Below, one piece after another: positions 1 through 4,879 of a DNA stretch of 6,381 nucleotides. The DNA is from Microcaldota archaeon (lineage in GTDB: Archaea; Iainarchaeota; Iainarchaeia; Iainarchaeales; JAGVWC01), in contig JAHJAQ010000055.1 in assembly GCA_018813975.1 (NCBI GenBank), positions 1 through 6,381 of the forward strand, in the 5' to 3' direction. Every line of letters starts with the position of its first letter. Position 1 is the first letter of the stretch. The notes under the pieces were generated by a model. It saw only the letters and a program-made list of their open reading frames with translations. It searched no databases and was not told the DNA's origin. The position numbers and the translations under genes were made by a program.

Positions 1-1
1 A

Positions 2-97
2 ACACAAGAACTAGGACAAATCAAGAATCAGCCAAACCAAAAAAAACAAACGACAAAAAGAACGTTAAAAAAGAAAAGAGAACTAAAAAATAGTTAA
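2..97 (+). CDS. Possible C-terminal tail of an upstream protein (partial)
   Basis: The stretch from base 2 stays open to TAA at 95-97 and would encode a Gln/Lys/Arg-rich tail beginning TQELGQIKNQ and ending KKKRELKNS. Such basic tails are common at the ends of archaeal proteins. The frame starting at base 1 is also open, to TAG at 91-93, and gives an even more lysine-rich peptide, so base composition alone could explain both. No domain is visible and I do not recognise the protein. The segment could equally be A-rich non-coding DNA leading to the tRNA promoter. Confidence 0.25.
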   Translation, partial: TQELGQIKNQPNQKKQTTKRTLKKKRELKNS

Positions 98-134
98 AAT
101 CCAAAAAAAAGAATAAAAAAAGCTTAAAACTTGA

Positions 135-140
135 TTTAAA
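135..140 (+). promoter_or_regulatory. TATA element of the initiator tRNA gene
   Basis: TTTAAA lies 33-38 bp before the first base of the tRNA. Archaeal TATA boxes sit about 25 bp before the transcription start, so this predicts a start near 162-166 and a short 5' leader that RNase P would remove. The surrounding A/T richness makes the exact box uncertain. Confidence 0.45.
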
Positions 141-172
141 CGATCAGACATGCCCCAATACGTGTTTTTTAT

Positions 173-247
173 AGCGGGGTAGGGCAGTCAGGAGTGCCCG
201 TTGGGCTCATAACCCAAAGGTCGAAGGTTCAAATCCTTCCCCCGCTA
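173..247 (+). tRNA. Initiator tRNA-Met (CAT)
   Basis: A full cloverleaf can be folded. The acceptor AGCGGGG (173-179) pairs with CCCCGCT (240-246), with discriminator A247. The D stem is GGGC (182-185) with GCCC (196-199). The anticodon stem TTGGG/CCCAA (201-205, 213-217) encloses CTCATAA, with anticodon CAT at 208-210. The T stem GAAGG/CCTTC (223-227, 235-239) encloses TTCAAAT. Two features mark it as the initiator and not elongator Met or Ile2: the A1-U72 first pair and three consecutive G-C pairs (203-205 with 213-215) at the base of the anticodon loop. There is no intron and CCA is not encoded, so CCA-adding enzyme must supply it. It charges the methionine that starts translation. It stands alone with its own promoter, and a T-rich stretch follows at 248-257. 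Confidence 0.96.
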
Positions 248-258
248 TCTATTTTTAT
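248..258 (+). terminator. T-rich terminator after the tRNA
   Basis: The tRNA is followed at once by a T-rich run (TCTATTTTTAT). Archaeal RNA polymerase stops at oligo-T tracts without needing a hairpin, so this is the likely 3' end of the precursor. No stem-loop other than the tRNA itself is present. Confidence 0.45.
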
Positions 259-281
259 CCCTAAAAAACACCCCTATAAAA
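259..281 (+). repeat. Imperfect direct repeat, copy 1
   Basis: This 23-nt segment reads CCC-T-A-run-CCCC-TATAAAA and reappears as a 22-nt version at 509-530. The copies differ by about one base in length and one or two substitutions. Both end in CCCTATAAAA, which resembles an archaeal TATA element. Being A- and C-rich in an A/C-rich gap, part of the similarity may be compositional. Confidence 0.4.
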
Positions 282-508
282 CCCGGATTTAGAGCACTCT
301 AACCTTCAAAAACCAGTAAGATCCGAATTAAGGAGTATATAAAAAGCCAAAACCAAATCAACTTCAACAACCCAATCCAACAGTAAAACAATACAAAACA
401 AGTTAGTCAAAAATCCCAAAAAAAGCATTATAGAAAACGGATTTTTAGTTCTTCAGCGCCCAAAAAATACTACCTCAAAAAAGACCACTTTCAAAAAGAC
501 CAAAAAAA

Positions 509-530
509 CCCTAAAAAAAACCCTATAAAA
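509..530 (+). repeat. Imperfect direct repeat, copy 2
   Basis: Second copy of the element at 259-281, again ending in CCCTATAAAA. It runs straight into a 12-mer (AAACGCTATTTT, 529-540) that also occurs at 5761-5772 in the other long gap of this window. No open reading frame of note follows before 691. Confidence 0.4.
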
Positions 531-623
531 ACGCTATTTTGAACAACCCTTACTCCCTCAAATCCATCAATGCTTTCAAGTGCTTCCGAAATCCTCAAAA
601 AGCAGTCTTACTTTTTGGTTTTT

Positions 624-690
624 AGTAATGACAGTGATGATTCGTAATTACAGTAATGTTTTTAAGTAATTACCATCAATATAGTAATCA
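624..690 (+). promoter_or_regulatory. Promoter with paired GTAATTAC palindromes (operator candidate)
   Basis: A TATA element, TTTTTAAG, lies at 659-666, centred about 28 bp before the ATG at 691; this places the transcription start at or next to the ATG. Two copies of the self-complementary octamer GTAATTAC start at 644 and 666, exactly 22 bp apart (two DNA turns), and bracket the TATA box. Additional GTAAT half-sites start at 625, 653 and 684. This arrangement is what a dimeric repressor covering the promoter would need. The gene downstream looks like a DNA-binding protein, so autoregulation is a reasonable guess. Confidence 0.55.
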
Positions 691-1170
691 ATGAGTTTTA
701 AAAGCCAGATTCAAGGGCTTTTTCGGCGAATCCTGGGAGTTTCTGAAGGAACCCCTCCAGAAAAGCTAATTGAACCTCAAAAACCTGTTTTTAAAGATGA
801 ATTTTCTAAAGATGAACCGTCAGAAATAGAGGAAATCCATTCTATTTGGGACTTCCTAGTACTCAGAGAAAACACTCAGGCTTTTCATCTCACTCAAGTC
901 ATTGGCTTTGATGAGTGGGTAGAAATGGAAGAAATCCGAAGGAGAATACTCGAATTGTTTGGGATTCACTATAAGAATGAACGAAGCTTATATCCCCATT
1001 TAAAGACCCTATCAGATCTGGGTCTTTTTGAAACCACGGATACTGGGGGCAAACGAAAGTGGCGTAAAAAAGTCCTATTAGTGAGACTTCGTAAGAAGAA
1101 AACCAAGAAAGAGCAAGTAGAAGAAGCAATTGAGGAAAGTAGAACTCCTGAAGGTCAGGGTACGAGTTAG
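691..1170 (+). CDS. Small winged-helix-like protein, unrecognised
   Basis: This 159-residue protein has no signal peptide or membrane segment. Residues 1-50 are a variable, charged, Pro-containing arm. A compact region follows from about 52 to 135 (SIWDFLVLRENTQAF, then FDEWVEMEEIRRRILELFGI). Residues 98-112, RSLYPHLKTLSDLGL, look like the recognition helix of a winged-helix fold, and TTDTGGKRKWRKK (115-127) looks like the basic wing. The tail (134-159) is a Lys-rich then Glu-rich helix. The start is firm: an in-frame TAA lies at 685-687, two codons upstream, and the TATA box sits at leaderless distance. There is no Shine-Dalgarno. It is probably a cytoplasmic DNA-binding regulator, an inference from helix pattern and charge. 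I do not recognise a named family. Its stop overlaps the stop of the opposing gene. Confidence 0.8.
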   Translation: MSFKSQIQGLFRRILGVSEGTPPEKLIEPQKPVFKDEFSKDEPSEIEEIHSIWDFLVLRENTQAFHLTQVIGFDEWVEMEEIRRRILELFGIHYKNERSLYPHLKTLSDLGLFETTDTGGKRKWRKKVLLVRLRKKKTKKEQVEEAIEESRTPEGQGTS

Positions 1171-1763
1171 GCTCTTCGAAGCCTTGAAACCAAGGCGTGA
1201 AAGTTCTTTAAACGCGCTGATTTAGAACTAGACAAGGTAAACCAGTCATTAGTGGTTAATCGATTGGCTGCTTCTAATAAGGATTTTCGATAGGCTTCAC
1301 TAGTTTTCTTAGTGGATTGCCCAGTAGAAGCAAACAAATTGGCTAGGGCTTGTTCAAGGCGATGAGGAGATTCTCCAGAGAGCGAAATATAGGTCCGATC
1401 TAAGAGGGATTCCAACGGTTTAATCAATTCAGTGACGGGAACCTCTTTTTCATTCATATAATAGACTGCCTTCCAATCTCCTTTTCCAACCCATTTATGG
1501 GTAGGGTTTCTACCAGTCTTAAAAAAATCAAATAAGGGAGATAATTGATCTTTGGAAATAATTACGCAATTCTTACCGGGCCGAATATAGGGTCCTTTAG
1601 AGAGCACGCCAGAACGATGATATTTATAGGATTTACCATTGGATTTTGAAACGTTTTGAGTATACCCATAGAGCGCTCGAAAAAGCTTTTGATAGGTATA
1701 GGAGGAATGCTTGATAGAATCGGGTGTTAAAAATTTGTATTGGATAAAAAAAGCCTTTACCAT
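1167..1763 (-). CDS. Unrecognised soluble basic protein, 198 residues
   Basis: The frame is open to a GTG at 1775, but the first ATG is at 1763, giving 198 residues starting MVKAFFIQYKF; I prefer the ATG. There is no membrane segment or signal peptide. The N-terminal half is rich in Tyr, Lys and Gly with dense, conserved-looking stretches: YTYQKLFRALYGYTQ (22-36), GKSYKYHRSGVLS (43-55), then FFKTGRNPTHKWVGKGDWKA (80-99). The C-terminal half (about 110-198) is predicted helical and ends in a basic tail. The many aromatic and basic residues could suit nucleic-acid binding, but no catalytic motif is recognisable and no function should be assigned. It converges on the winged-helix-like gene, with the stop codons overlapping (1167-1170). 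Its neighbour on the same strand, the PRC-barrel gene, ends 108 bp upstream of the ATG. Confidence 0.78.
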   Translation of the reverse strand: MVKAFFIQYKFLTPDSIKHSSYTYQKLFRALYGYTQNVSKSNGKSYKYHRSGVLSKGPYIRPGKNCVIISKDQLSPLFDFFKTGRNPTHKWVGKGDWKAVYYMNEKEVPVTELIKPLESLLDRTYISLSGESPHRLEQALANLFASTGQSTKKTSEAYRKSLLEAANRLTTNDWFTLSSSKSARLKNFHALVSRLRRA

Positions 1764-1810
1764 GAGACCCCACACTTCCCCTATTCACTTACCATAATAC
1801 TCAAACACTA

Positions 1811-1819
1811 TTATGTATA
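1811..1819 (-). promoter_or_regulatory. TATA-like element for the 198-residue gene
   Basis: On the minus strand this reads TATACATAA, 48-56 bp before the ATG at 1763. It predicts a start near 1789 and a leader of about 26 nt. A GTGGGG stretch just before the ATG is at best a weak ribosome-binding site. An alternative box, GTATTATGG at 1792-1800, lies closer. The same TATACATAA core occurs in the two direct repeats at 5656 and 6097. Confidence 0.3.
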
Positions 1820-1871
1820 AGGATACCTATGTGTTTAAAAGAATAAATAGAAAAAGAGATGAAAAAAAGGA

Positions 1872-2180
1872 TTACTGGCGACGACGGTGATAACGAGACA
1901 AATAAGTAGGTTTTTCGGCTTCTTCTTCTGGTTCTGGCGTTCCAGAGCCTCTGCCCACTAGTAGGATGTCCTTGGCGGCCTTAACGTTTCGATATGGAAT
2001 GCTTTTTTCACTAATAATCTTCTTTGCTTCTTGCTTAGACTTGACTTTTAGTGGCTCTGTGGTAATGGTTTCAATACGTCCTTTTTCGAGGTTAATGACC
2101 AAATCAAAGACTTTTCCCTTGTACTCAGCATCCGTAGTATATACATCCATGCCAAATAACTTGGAAATTCGTGTAGTCAT
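1872..2180 (-). CDS. PRC-barrel domain protein
   Basis: This 102-residue protein opens with a PRC-barrel at about 3-77: RISKLFGMDVYTTDAEYKGKVFDLVINLEKGRIETI, then an insert (KVKSKQEAKKIISEK), then IPYRNVKAAKDILLV, which is the typical closing strand of archaeal members. PRC-barrels are small beta-barrel adaptor domains. Archaeal single-domain members include the CdpB division proteins, so a cytoskeletal or division role is possible but not shown here. After the barrel come a Gly/Ser hinge, an acidic linker (PEPEEEAEK, 82-90) and a basic peptide, PTYLSRYHRRRQ (91-102), that looks like a docking motif. The protein is cytoplasmic, with no membrane segment. The start has a strong GGAGG site and a TATA box further upstream. 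Confidence 0.92.
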   Translation of the reverse strand: MTTRISKLFGMDVYTTDAEYKGKVFDLVINLEKGRIETITTEPLKVKSKQEAKKIISEKSIPYRNVKAAKDILLVGRGSGTPEPEEEAEKPTYLSRYHRRRQ

Positions 2181-2186
2181 GCAATT

Positions 2187-2191
2187 CCTCC
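2187..2191 (-). promoter_or_regulatory. Strong Shine-Dalgarno site of the PRC-barrel gene
   Basis: The minus strand reads GTGGAGGAATTGC before the ATG at 2180, so GGAGG lies six bases upstream of the start. It is the best ribosome-binding site in the window and settles the start codon. Most other genes here lack one. Confidence 0.8.
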
Positions 2192-2224
2192 ACTTGGTTT
2201 TTGTTATTTAATACCGAGTCGAAC

Positions 2225-2232
2225 TATTTAAA
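2225..2232 (-). promoter_or_regulatory. TATA element of the PRC-barrel gene
   Basis: TTTAAATA on the minus strand is centred about 48 bp before the ATG. A start about 26 bp downstream (near 2203) gives a leader of roughly 22 nt that carries the GGAGG site. A second A/T-rich candidate lies at about 2203-2216, but it would leave no room for a leader. Confidence 0.5.
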
Positions 2233-2249
2233 CTTATTGTTTAAAAAAC

Positions 2250-2276
2250 AAGGAAAAAACTAGTGCGTTCACTAGT
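2250..2276 (-). terminator. Hairpin plus T-tract after xerA
   Basis: On the minus strand ACTAGTG and CACTAGT form a perfect 7-bp stem around AACG (2259-2276), and the stem is followed directly by a T run that continues to about 2254. This resembles an intrinsic terminator for transcripts coming from xerA, 138 bp after its stop. The T run is followed by the PRC-barrel promoter, so it would insulate the two genes. The symmetric sequence could instead be a protein-binding site upstream of that promoter. An extra ACTAG occurs at 2280-2284. Confidence 0.45.
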
Positions 2277-2413
2277 AAAACTAGATATTCTACATAATCT
2301 ATTTTTGGTTTTAGGTATATTTGTTCCGGAATTTTCCTTCAAAAATGATTACTACATAACAAAATAAGGGGGTAGAAACAAGAATTTTAGGATAATTGCG
2401 GAAGTATGGGGTG

Positions 2414-3283
2414 TTAGAGTCGATCAAAAGGGCTCTTAACTTTTTTCAAATTCTCAGTGCTTACATGGGTGTAAATCTGAGTAGTGGCTAAAGAAGCATG
2501 TCCCAATAATTCTTGAATGGTTCGAATGTTTTCACCTGCTTCCAGTAAATGCGTGGCGAAGCTATGTCTGAGCGCATGTGGTGTTATCTTTTTGTTAATG
2601 CCGCTTTTTTGACAGGCATTTCGAATAATGCGTTGAATCGTATCCGCGGAGATAGAATGGGGGGTGGTTTTTTGGGAAAACAAAAATTCACTGGAAACTT
2701 TTTTGCGTTTCAAATATTTTTTGGCTTCTTTAATCCATTGTTTGGAAAGGATTATCACACGGTCTTTGTTGCCTTTTCCGCCTTTTACTCGGGCAATGCA
2801 TTCTTTGAAATCAAGGGCATTTAGCTTGATGGTGACTGCCTCGCTTACGCGCACTCCGGTAGAATACAAGAATTCTACGATCAATCGATTTCTTCCTCTT
2901 CTAGTGGCTTTTATCAATCGCCTAACTTCTTCTTTGGTTAGAACCGTGGGAATCTTTTTGCCTTTTTTAGGAGATTTAATTTCTTCCATTATTTTTAATT
3001 GTAAAAAGTTTTTGAAAAAATAATTTAAGGCAGAATACACCAATGCAAGCGTAGTAGGAGAAACTTGGCCTTCTTCTTTTTTAGTGGCCATAAATTCAAT
3101 GATATCGCTTCGCGAACAATCCTTAGCGGATTTTTTTAGAACGCGCAAGAACGATCGAACTAACAATAAATAGGTTTTAATGGTTCTTTTGGAATAACCC
3201 GCTACAATCATTTCTTGTCGAAATTGCTCTAGCAATTTTTGGTTTTCCGGTAAAATGGTATCTGTTTTTTTGGAGGAAGCCAT
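2414..3283 (-). CDS. xerA: Tyrosine recombinase XerA (Xer/phage-integrase family)
   Basis: A site-specific DNA recombinase that in archaea resolves chromosome dimers at a dif site, working alone where bacteria use XerC/XerD. From the chosen ATG the protein is 289 residues, close to the usual XerA length. It has a SAM-like core-binding domain (about residues 12-100) and the catalytic domain (about 110-285). All expected active-site residues are present. Numbered from this ATG they are Arg145 in GVRVSE, Lys170 in GGKGNK, His236 and Arg239 in HALRH, His262 in LLGHAS and nucleophile Tyr271 in IYTH. The frame is open to an ATG at 3364 (316 residues), but that adds a basic tail overlapping the upstream gene. 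The ATG at 3283 has a TATA element at leaderless distance. It could also serve an integrated element, but no phage genes are nearby. Confidence 0.93.
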   Translation of the reverse strand: MASSKKTDTILPENQKLLEQFRQEMIVAGYSKRTIKTYLLLVRSFLRVLKKSAKDCSRSDIIEFMATKKEEGQVSPTTLALVYSALNYFFKNFLQLKIMEEIKSPKKGKKIPTVLTKEEVRRLIKATRRGRNRLIVEFLYSTGVRVSEAVTIKLNALDFKECIARVKGGKGNKDRVIILSKQWIKEAKKYLKRKKVSSEFLFSQKTTPHSISADTIQRIIRNACQKSGINKKITPHALRHSFATHLLEAGENIRTIQELLGHASLATTQIYTHVSTENLKKVKSPFDRL

Positions 3284-3304
3284 AGAGTATGGTTGGTTTT
3301 GAGT

Positions 3305-3313
3305 GTTATAATT
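3305..3313 (-). promoter_or_regulatory. TATA element for leaderless xerA
   Basis: AATTATAAC on the minus strand is centred 26 bp before the ATG at 3283. It lies at the stop codon of the 65-residue gene and in the 31-bp gap behind it. No Shine-Dalgarno precedes the ATG, so a leaderless transcript starting there fits. This supports the shorter xerA start. Confidence 0.5.
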
Positions 3314-3314
3314 C

Positions 3315-3512
3315 TTACTCTTCTTCCATAATTTTTGCCTTTTTGAGCTCTTTTTTGATTTCACTCAATTCTTCTTGGTCACTGGCATCCAACCCTAATT
3401 TAGCCAAGTATTTTTCATGGTCTTTTTGGGATAATCCCTTATACCATTTGAGCCATTCCGAATCCTCTGGCTTTTCAATCTTAGGGTCTCTTAGAGATTT
3501 TGATCGCGTCAT
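3315..3512 (-). CDS. Small charged protein upstream of xerA, unrecognised
   Basis: A 65-residue protein beginning MTRSKSLRDPKIEKPEDSEW. The middle, WLKWYKGLSQKDHEKYLAKLGLDASDQEEL (20-49), looks like two helices with a turn. The end (about 45-64) is a Glu/Lys-rich amphipathic helix that could form a short coiled coil. There is no Cys, membrane segment or signal. Evidence that it is real: an AGGTG ribosome-binding site seven bases before the ATG, a TATA box in the right place upstream, and a sequence more structured than a chance frame. It sits 31 bp before the xerA start on the same strand, so the two may be co-transcribed. An accessory role for the recombinase is only a guess. I recognise no family. 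Confidence 0.75.
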   Translation of the reverse strand: MTRSKSLRDPKIEKPEDSEWLKWYKGLSQKDHEKYLAKLGLDASDQEELSEIKKELKKAKIMEEE

Positions 3513-3519
3513 ATTACAG

Positions 3520-3524
3520 CACCT
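3520..3524 (-). promoter_or_regulatory. Shine-Dalgarno site of the 65-residue gene
   Basis: AGGTG on the minus strand lies seven bases upstream of the ATG at 3512 and matches the anti-Shine-Dalgarno end of archaeal 16S rRNA. It decides this start. Confidence 0.6.
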
Positions 3525-3547
3525 AATCGATTTTCTGAAAAGAAAGC

Positions 3548-3557
3548 TTAATAAAAG
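3548..3557 (-). promoter_or_regulatory. TATA element of the 65-residue gene / xerA unit
   Basis: CTTTTATTAA on the minus strand is centred about 40 bp before the ATG. A start some 26 bp downstream gives a leader of about 14 nt that just includes AGGTG. The element is part of a 101-bp divergent region shared with the methylase-like gene, so the two directions may compete or be co-regulated. Confidence 0.5.
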
Positions 3558-3580
3558 TTAGCAGTCCCTAAAAGAGGTCA

Positions 3581-3587
3581 TTTTAAA
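3581..3587 (+). promoter_or_regulatory. TATA element of the methylase-like gene
   Basis: TTTTAAA is centred 30 bp before the ATG at 3614, with a purine-rich AAAGAGG just upstream that could be the TFB-binding element. No Shine-Dalgarno precedes the ATG, so a leaderless or nearly leaderless transcript is expected. Confidence 0.55.
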
Positions 3588-3613
3588 CCCAAATCGCTTC
3601 AATTTAGAATGTA

Positions 3614-4819
3614 ATGGCCCAATTCCTCTTTTTTTTCGGTCGCGATCCAATACTTTCCCTAGCGGAACTAACCGTCTGTTTGAACCAGGAAAACATCACC
3701 ATTCAATCCATCTGGAACAACACAGCTCTCATAGAAGGAACGCTTTCCAATCCCAAAAAAATAATAAAAAAATTAGGGGGCACTACCAAAATTGCACAAG
3801 TATTGTTTGAAACACCAAATCTAAACAGTCAAACAATATTTCAAAAACTAGAACAAAATCATTTCTTTGAAAAATTACCATCCAAGTTTTTGTTTGCACT
3901 TTCCAGTGTTGGAAAAATAACTCGCGTACAAGAAGAACAAGTATTACGCGCCCTAAAAAAAGGGTTTAAAACAAACAAACAAAAGGCTCAACAAAAAAAA
4001 GGAACCCATCACAAACAACACAATATTCGCGTAACCAATCCAAGTGAAATTCTTTCCTGGAAACTGTTAGAGGACAAAACCGATTGGAACCTAGCCCAAA
4101 CACCCACGGGTTTTTTGTTTTGCCAAACCATTAGTGTAAGCAATCCAAAAGAATGGAAACAACGAGACGAAAAAAGACCATTCAAAGACAACAAAGAAAT
4201 TATTTCCATTCGCTTAGCCAAAATACTTGTAAACTTGGTCGGATTAAAAGAAAAACAAACCCTATTAGATCCTTTTTGCGGGTATGCAACCGTGTTACAA
4301 GAAGCACTATTAACTGGATTGAATATACTGGGCATTGAAAAAGACACGCACAAAAGTCAAGTAGCCCAAAAAAATCTGGAATGGATTCAAAAACAATTTT
4401 CCACAAAAGGAACCATTAAAATTTATAATAAAGACGCTAGCCAATTAGCTTCTTTTTTATCCCCAAATAGTTTTCATGGAGTGGCCACGGAGCCATACTT
4501 AGGGCCGTATCTCAAAAAAAGGCCAACTCCCTACCAGGCCAAAACAACAATTCAAGAATTGGAACCACTATACCAAACACTTTTTTCCAAACTGGCCCAA
4601 TTAATGAAATCCAACCAAAAAATAGTGTTTATTTTTCCCGTTTTTGAATGGGACCGCCAAAAAAGCATTACCATTTCCCCTGCTGTGTTTGCTCCGTGGT
4701 TTTACAATACCAACCCCCTGCAAAAAAAAGGCCCCCAGTTTGCAAAAGCATTTCCGGCAGCTTATCAAAACCCTAAAAACAAATTGAAAAGAACCATCTG
4801 GATTCTAACACGAAAATAA
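3614..4819 (+). CDS. Trm11/TrmG10-like tRNA guanosine-N2 methyltransferase homologue
   Basis: A 401-residue cytoplasmic protein. The N-terminus, FLFFFGRDPILSLAELTVCL (4-23), is typical of the region preceding or forming the THUMP domain in archaeal Trm11/TrmG10 proteins, which methylate G10 of tRNA using S-adenosylmethionine. The linker (about 120-135) is very Lys/Gln-rich. The methylase domain starts near RPF (188-190) and ISIRLAKILVNLVG (197-210), characteristic of this family. Motif I is LLDPFCGYATVLQEAL (217-232), with acidic Glu242 and Asp274 as expected ligands. The catalytic motif, normally D/N-P-P-Y, reads TEPYLGP (292-298). Either the enzyme acts differently or it belongs to a divergent subfamily. 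The start is firm: an in-frame TAG lies at 3605-3607. Its A-rich codon use (many AAA, CAA, CCA) is marked. Confidence 0.82.
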   Translation: MAQFLFFFGRDPILSLAELTVCLNQENITIQSIWNNTALIEGTLSNPKKIIKKLGGTTKIAQVLFETPNLNSQTIFQKLEQNHFFEKLPSKFLFALSSVGKITRVQEEQVLRALKKGFKTNKQKAQQKKGTHHKQHNIRVTNPSEILSWKLLEDKTDWNLAQTPTGFLFCQTISVSNPKEWKQRDEKRPFKDNKEIISIRLAKILVNLVGLKEKQTLLDPFCGYATVLQEALLTGLNILGIEKDTHKSQVAQKNLEWIQKQFSTKGTIKIYNKDASQLASFLSPNSFHGVATEPYLGPYLKKRPTPYQAKTTIQELEPLYQTLFSKLAQLMKSNQKIVFIFPVFEWDRQKSITISPAVFAPWFYNTNPLQKKGPQFAKAFPAAYQNPKNKLKRTIWILTRK

Positions 4820-4850
4820 GCCCGGCCTTTTCCGAACCAAATCCAAACCC

Positions 4851-4857
4851 ATTTAAA
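4851..4857 (+). promoter_or_regulatory. TATA element of the membrane regulator gene
   Basis: ATTTAAA is centred about 26 bp before the ATG at 4880, in the 60-bp gap after the methylase-like gene. There is no Shine-Dalgarno: the bases before the ATG are a T run. The gene therefore seems to be transcribed on its own as a leaderless message and not as part of an operon with its neighbour. Confidence 0.55.
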
Positions 4858-4879
4858 CTCAAGCAAGTCCATTTTTTTC

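Larger units (their letters stand above)
248..690. other. 443-bp gap without a convincing gene
   Basis: The plus strand here is strongly A/C-rich and poor in G up to about 620. Only very short reading frames exist (for example 25 codons at 570-647), with no recognisable protein. It contains several TATA-like elements (273-282, 335-345, 521-531), an imperfect direct repeat (259-281 and 509-530), a 14-bp palindrome (289-302) and, at the right end, the regulatory region of the gene starting at 691. A small RNA from one of the TATA elements is possible, but no stable long fold was found by eye. Confidence 0.6.

Noticed and set aside
634..640. GTGATGA, a perfect C box of a C/D guide RNA
   Set aside because: No CTGA D box lies within the usual distance; the next CTGA is about 100 nt on, inside the coding sequence.
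570..647. A 25-codon plus-strand frame (MLSSASEILKKQSYF...) before the winged-helix-like gene
   Set aside because: Too short, with no ribosome-binding site; the frame also runs into the operator-like sequences, so chance is the simpler explanation.
1764..1775. GTG start adding four residues to the 198-residue protein
   Set aside because: An ATG follows four codons later; nothing in the sequence favours the GTG.
2549..3023. Plus-strand open frames across xerA
   Set aside because: They are shadows of the recombinase, whose full set of catalytic residues lies on the minus strand.
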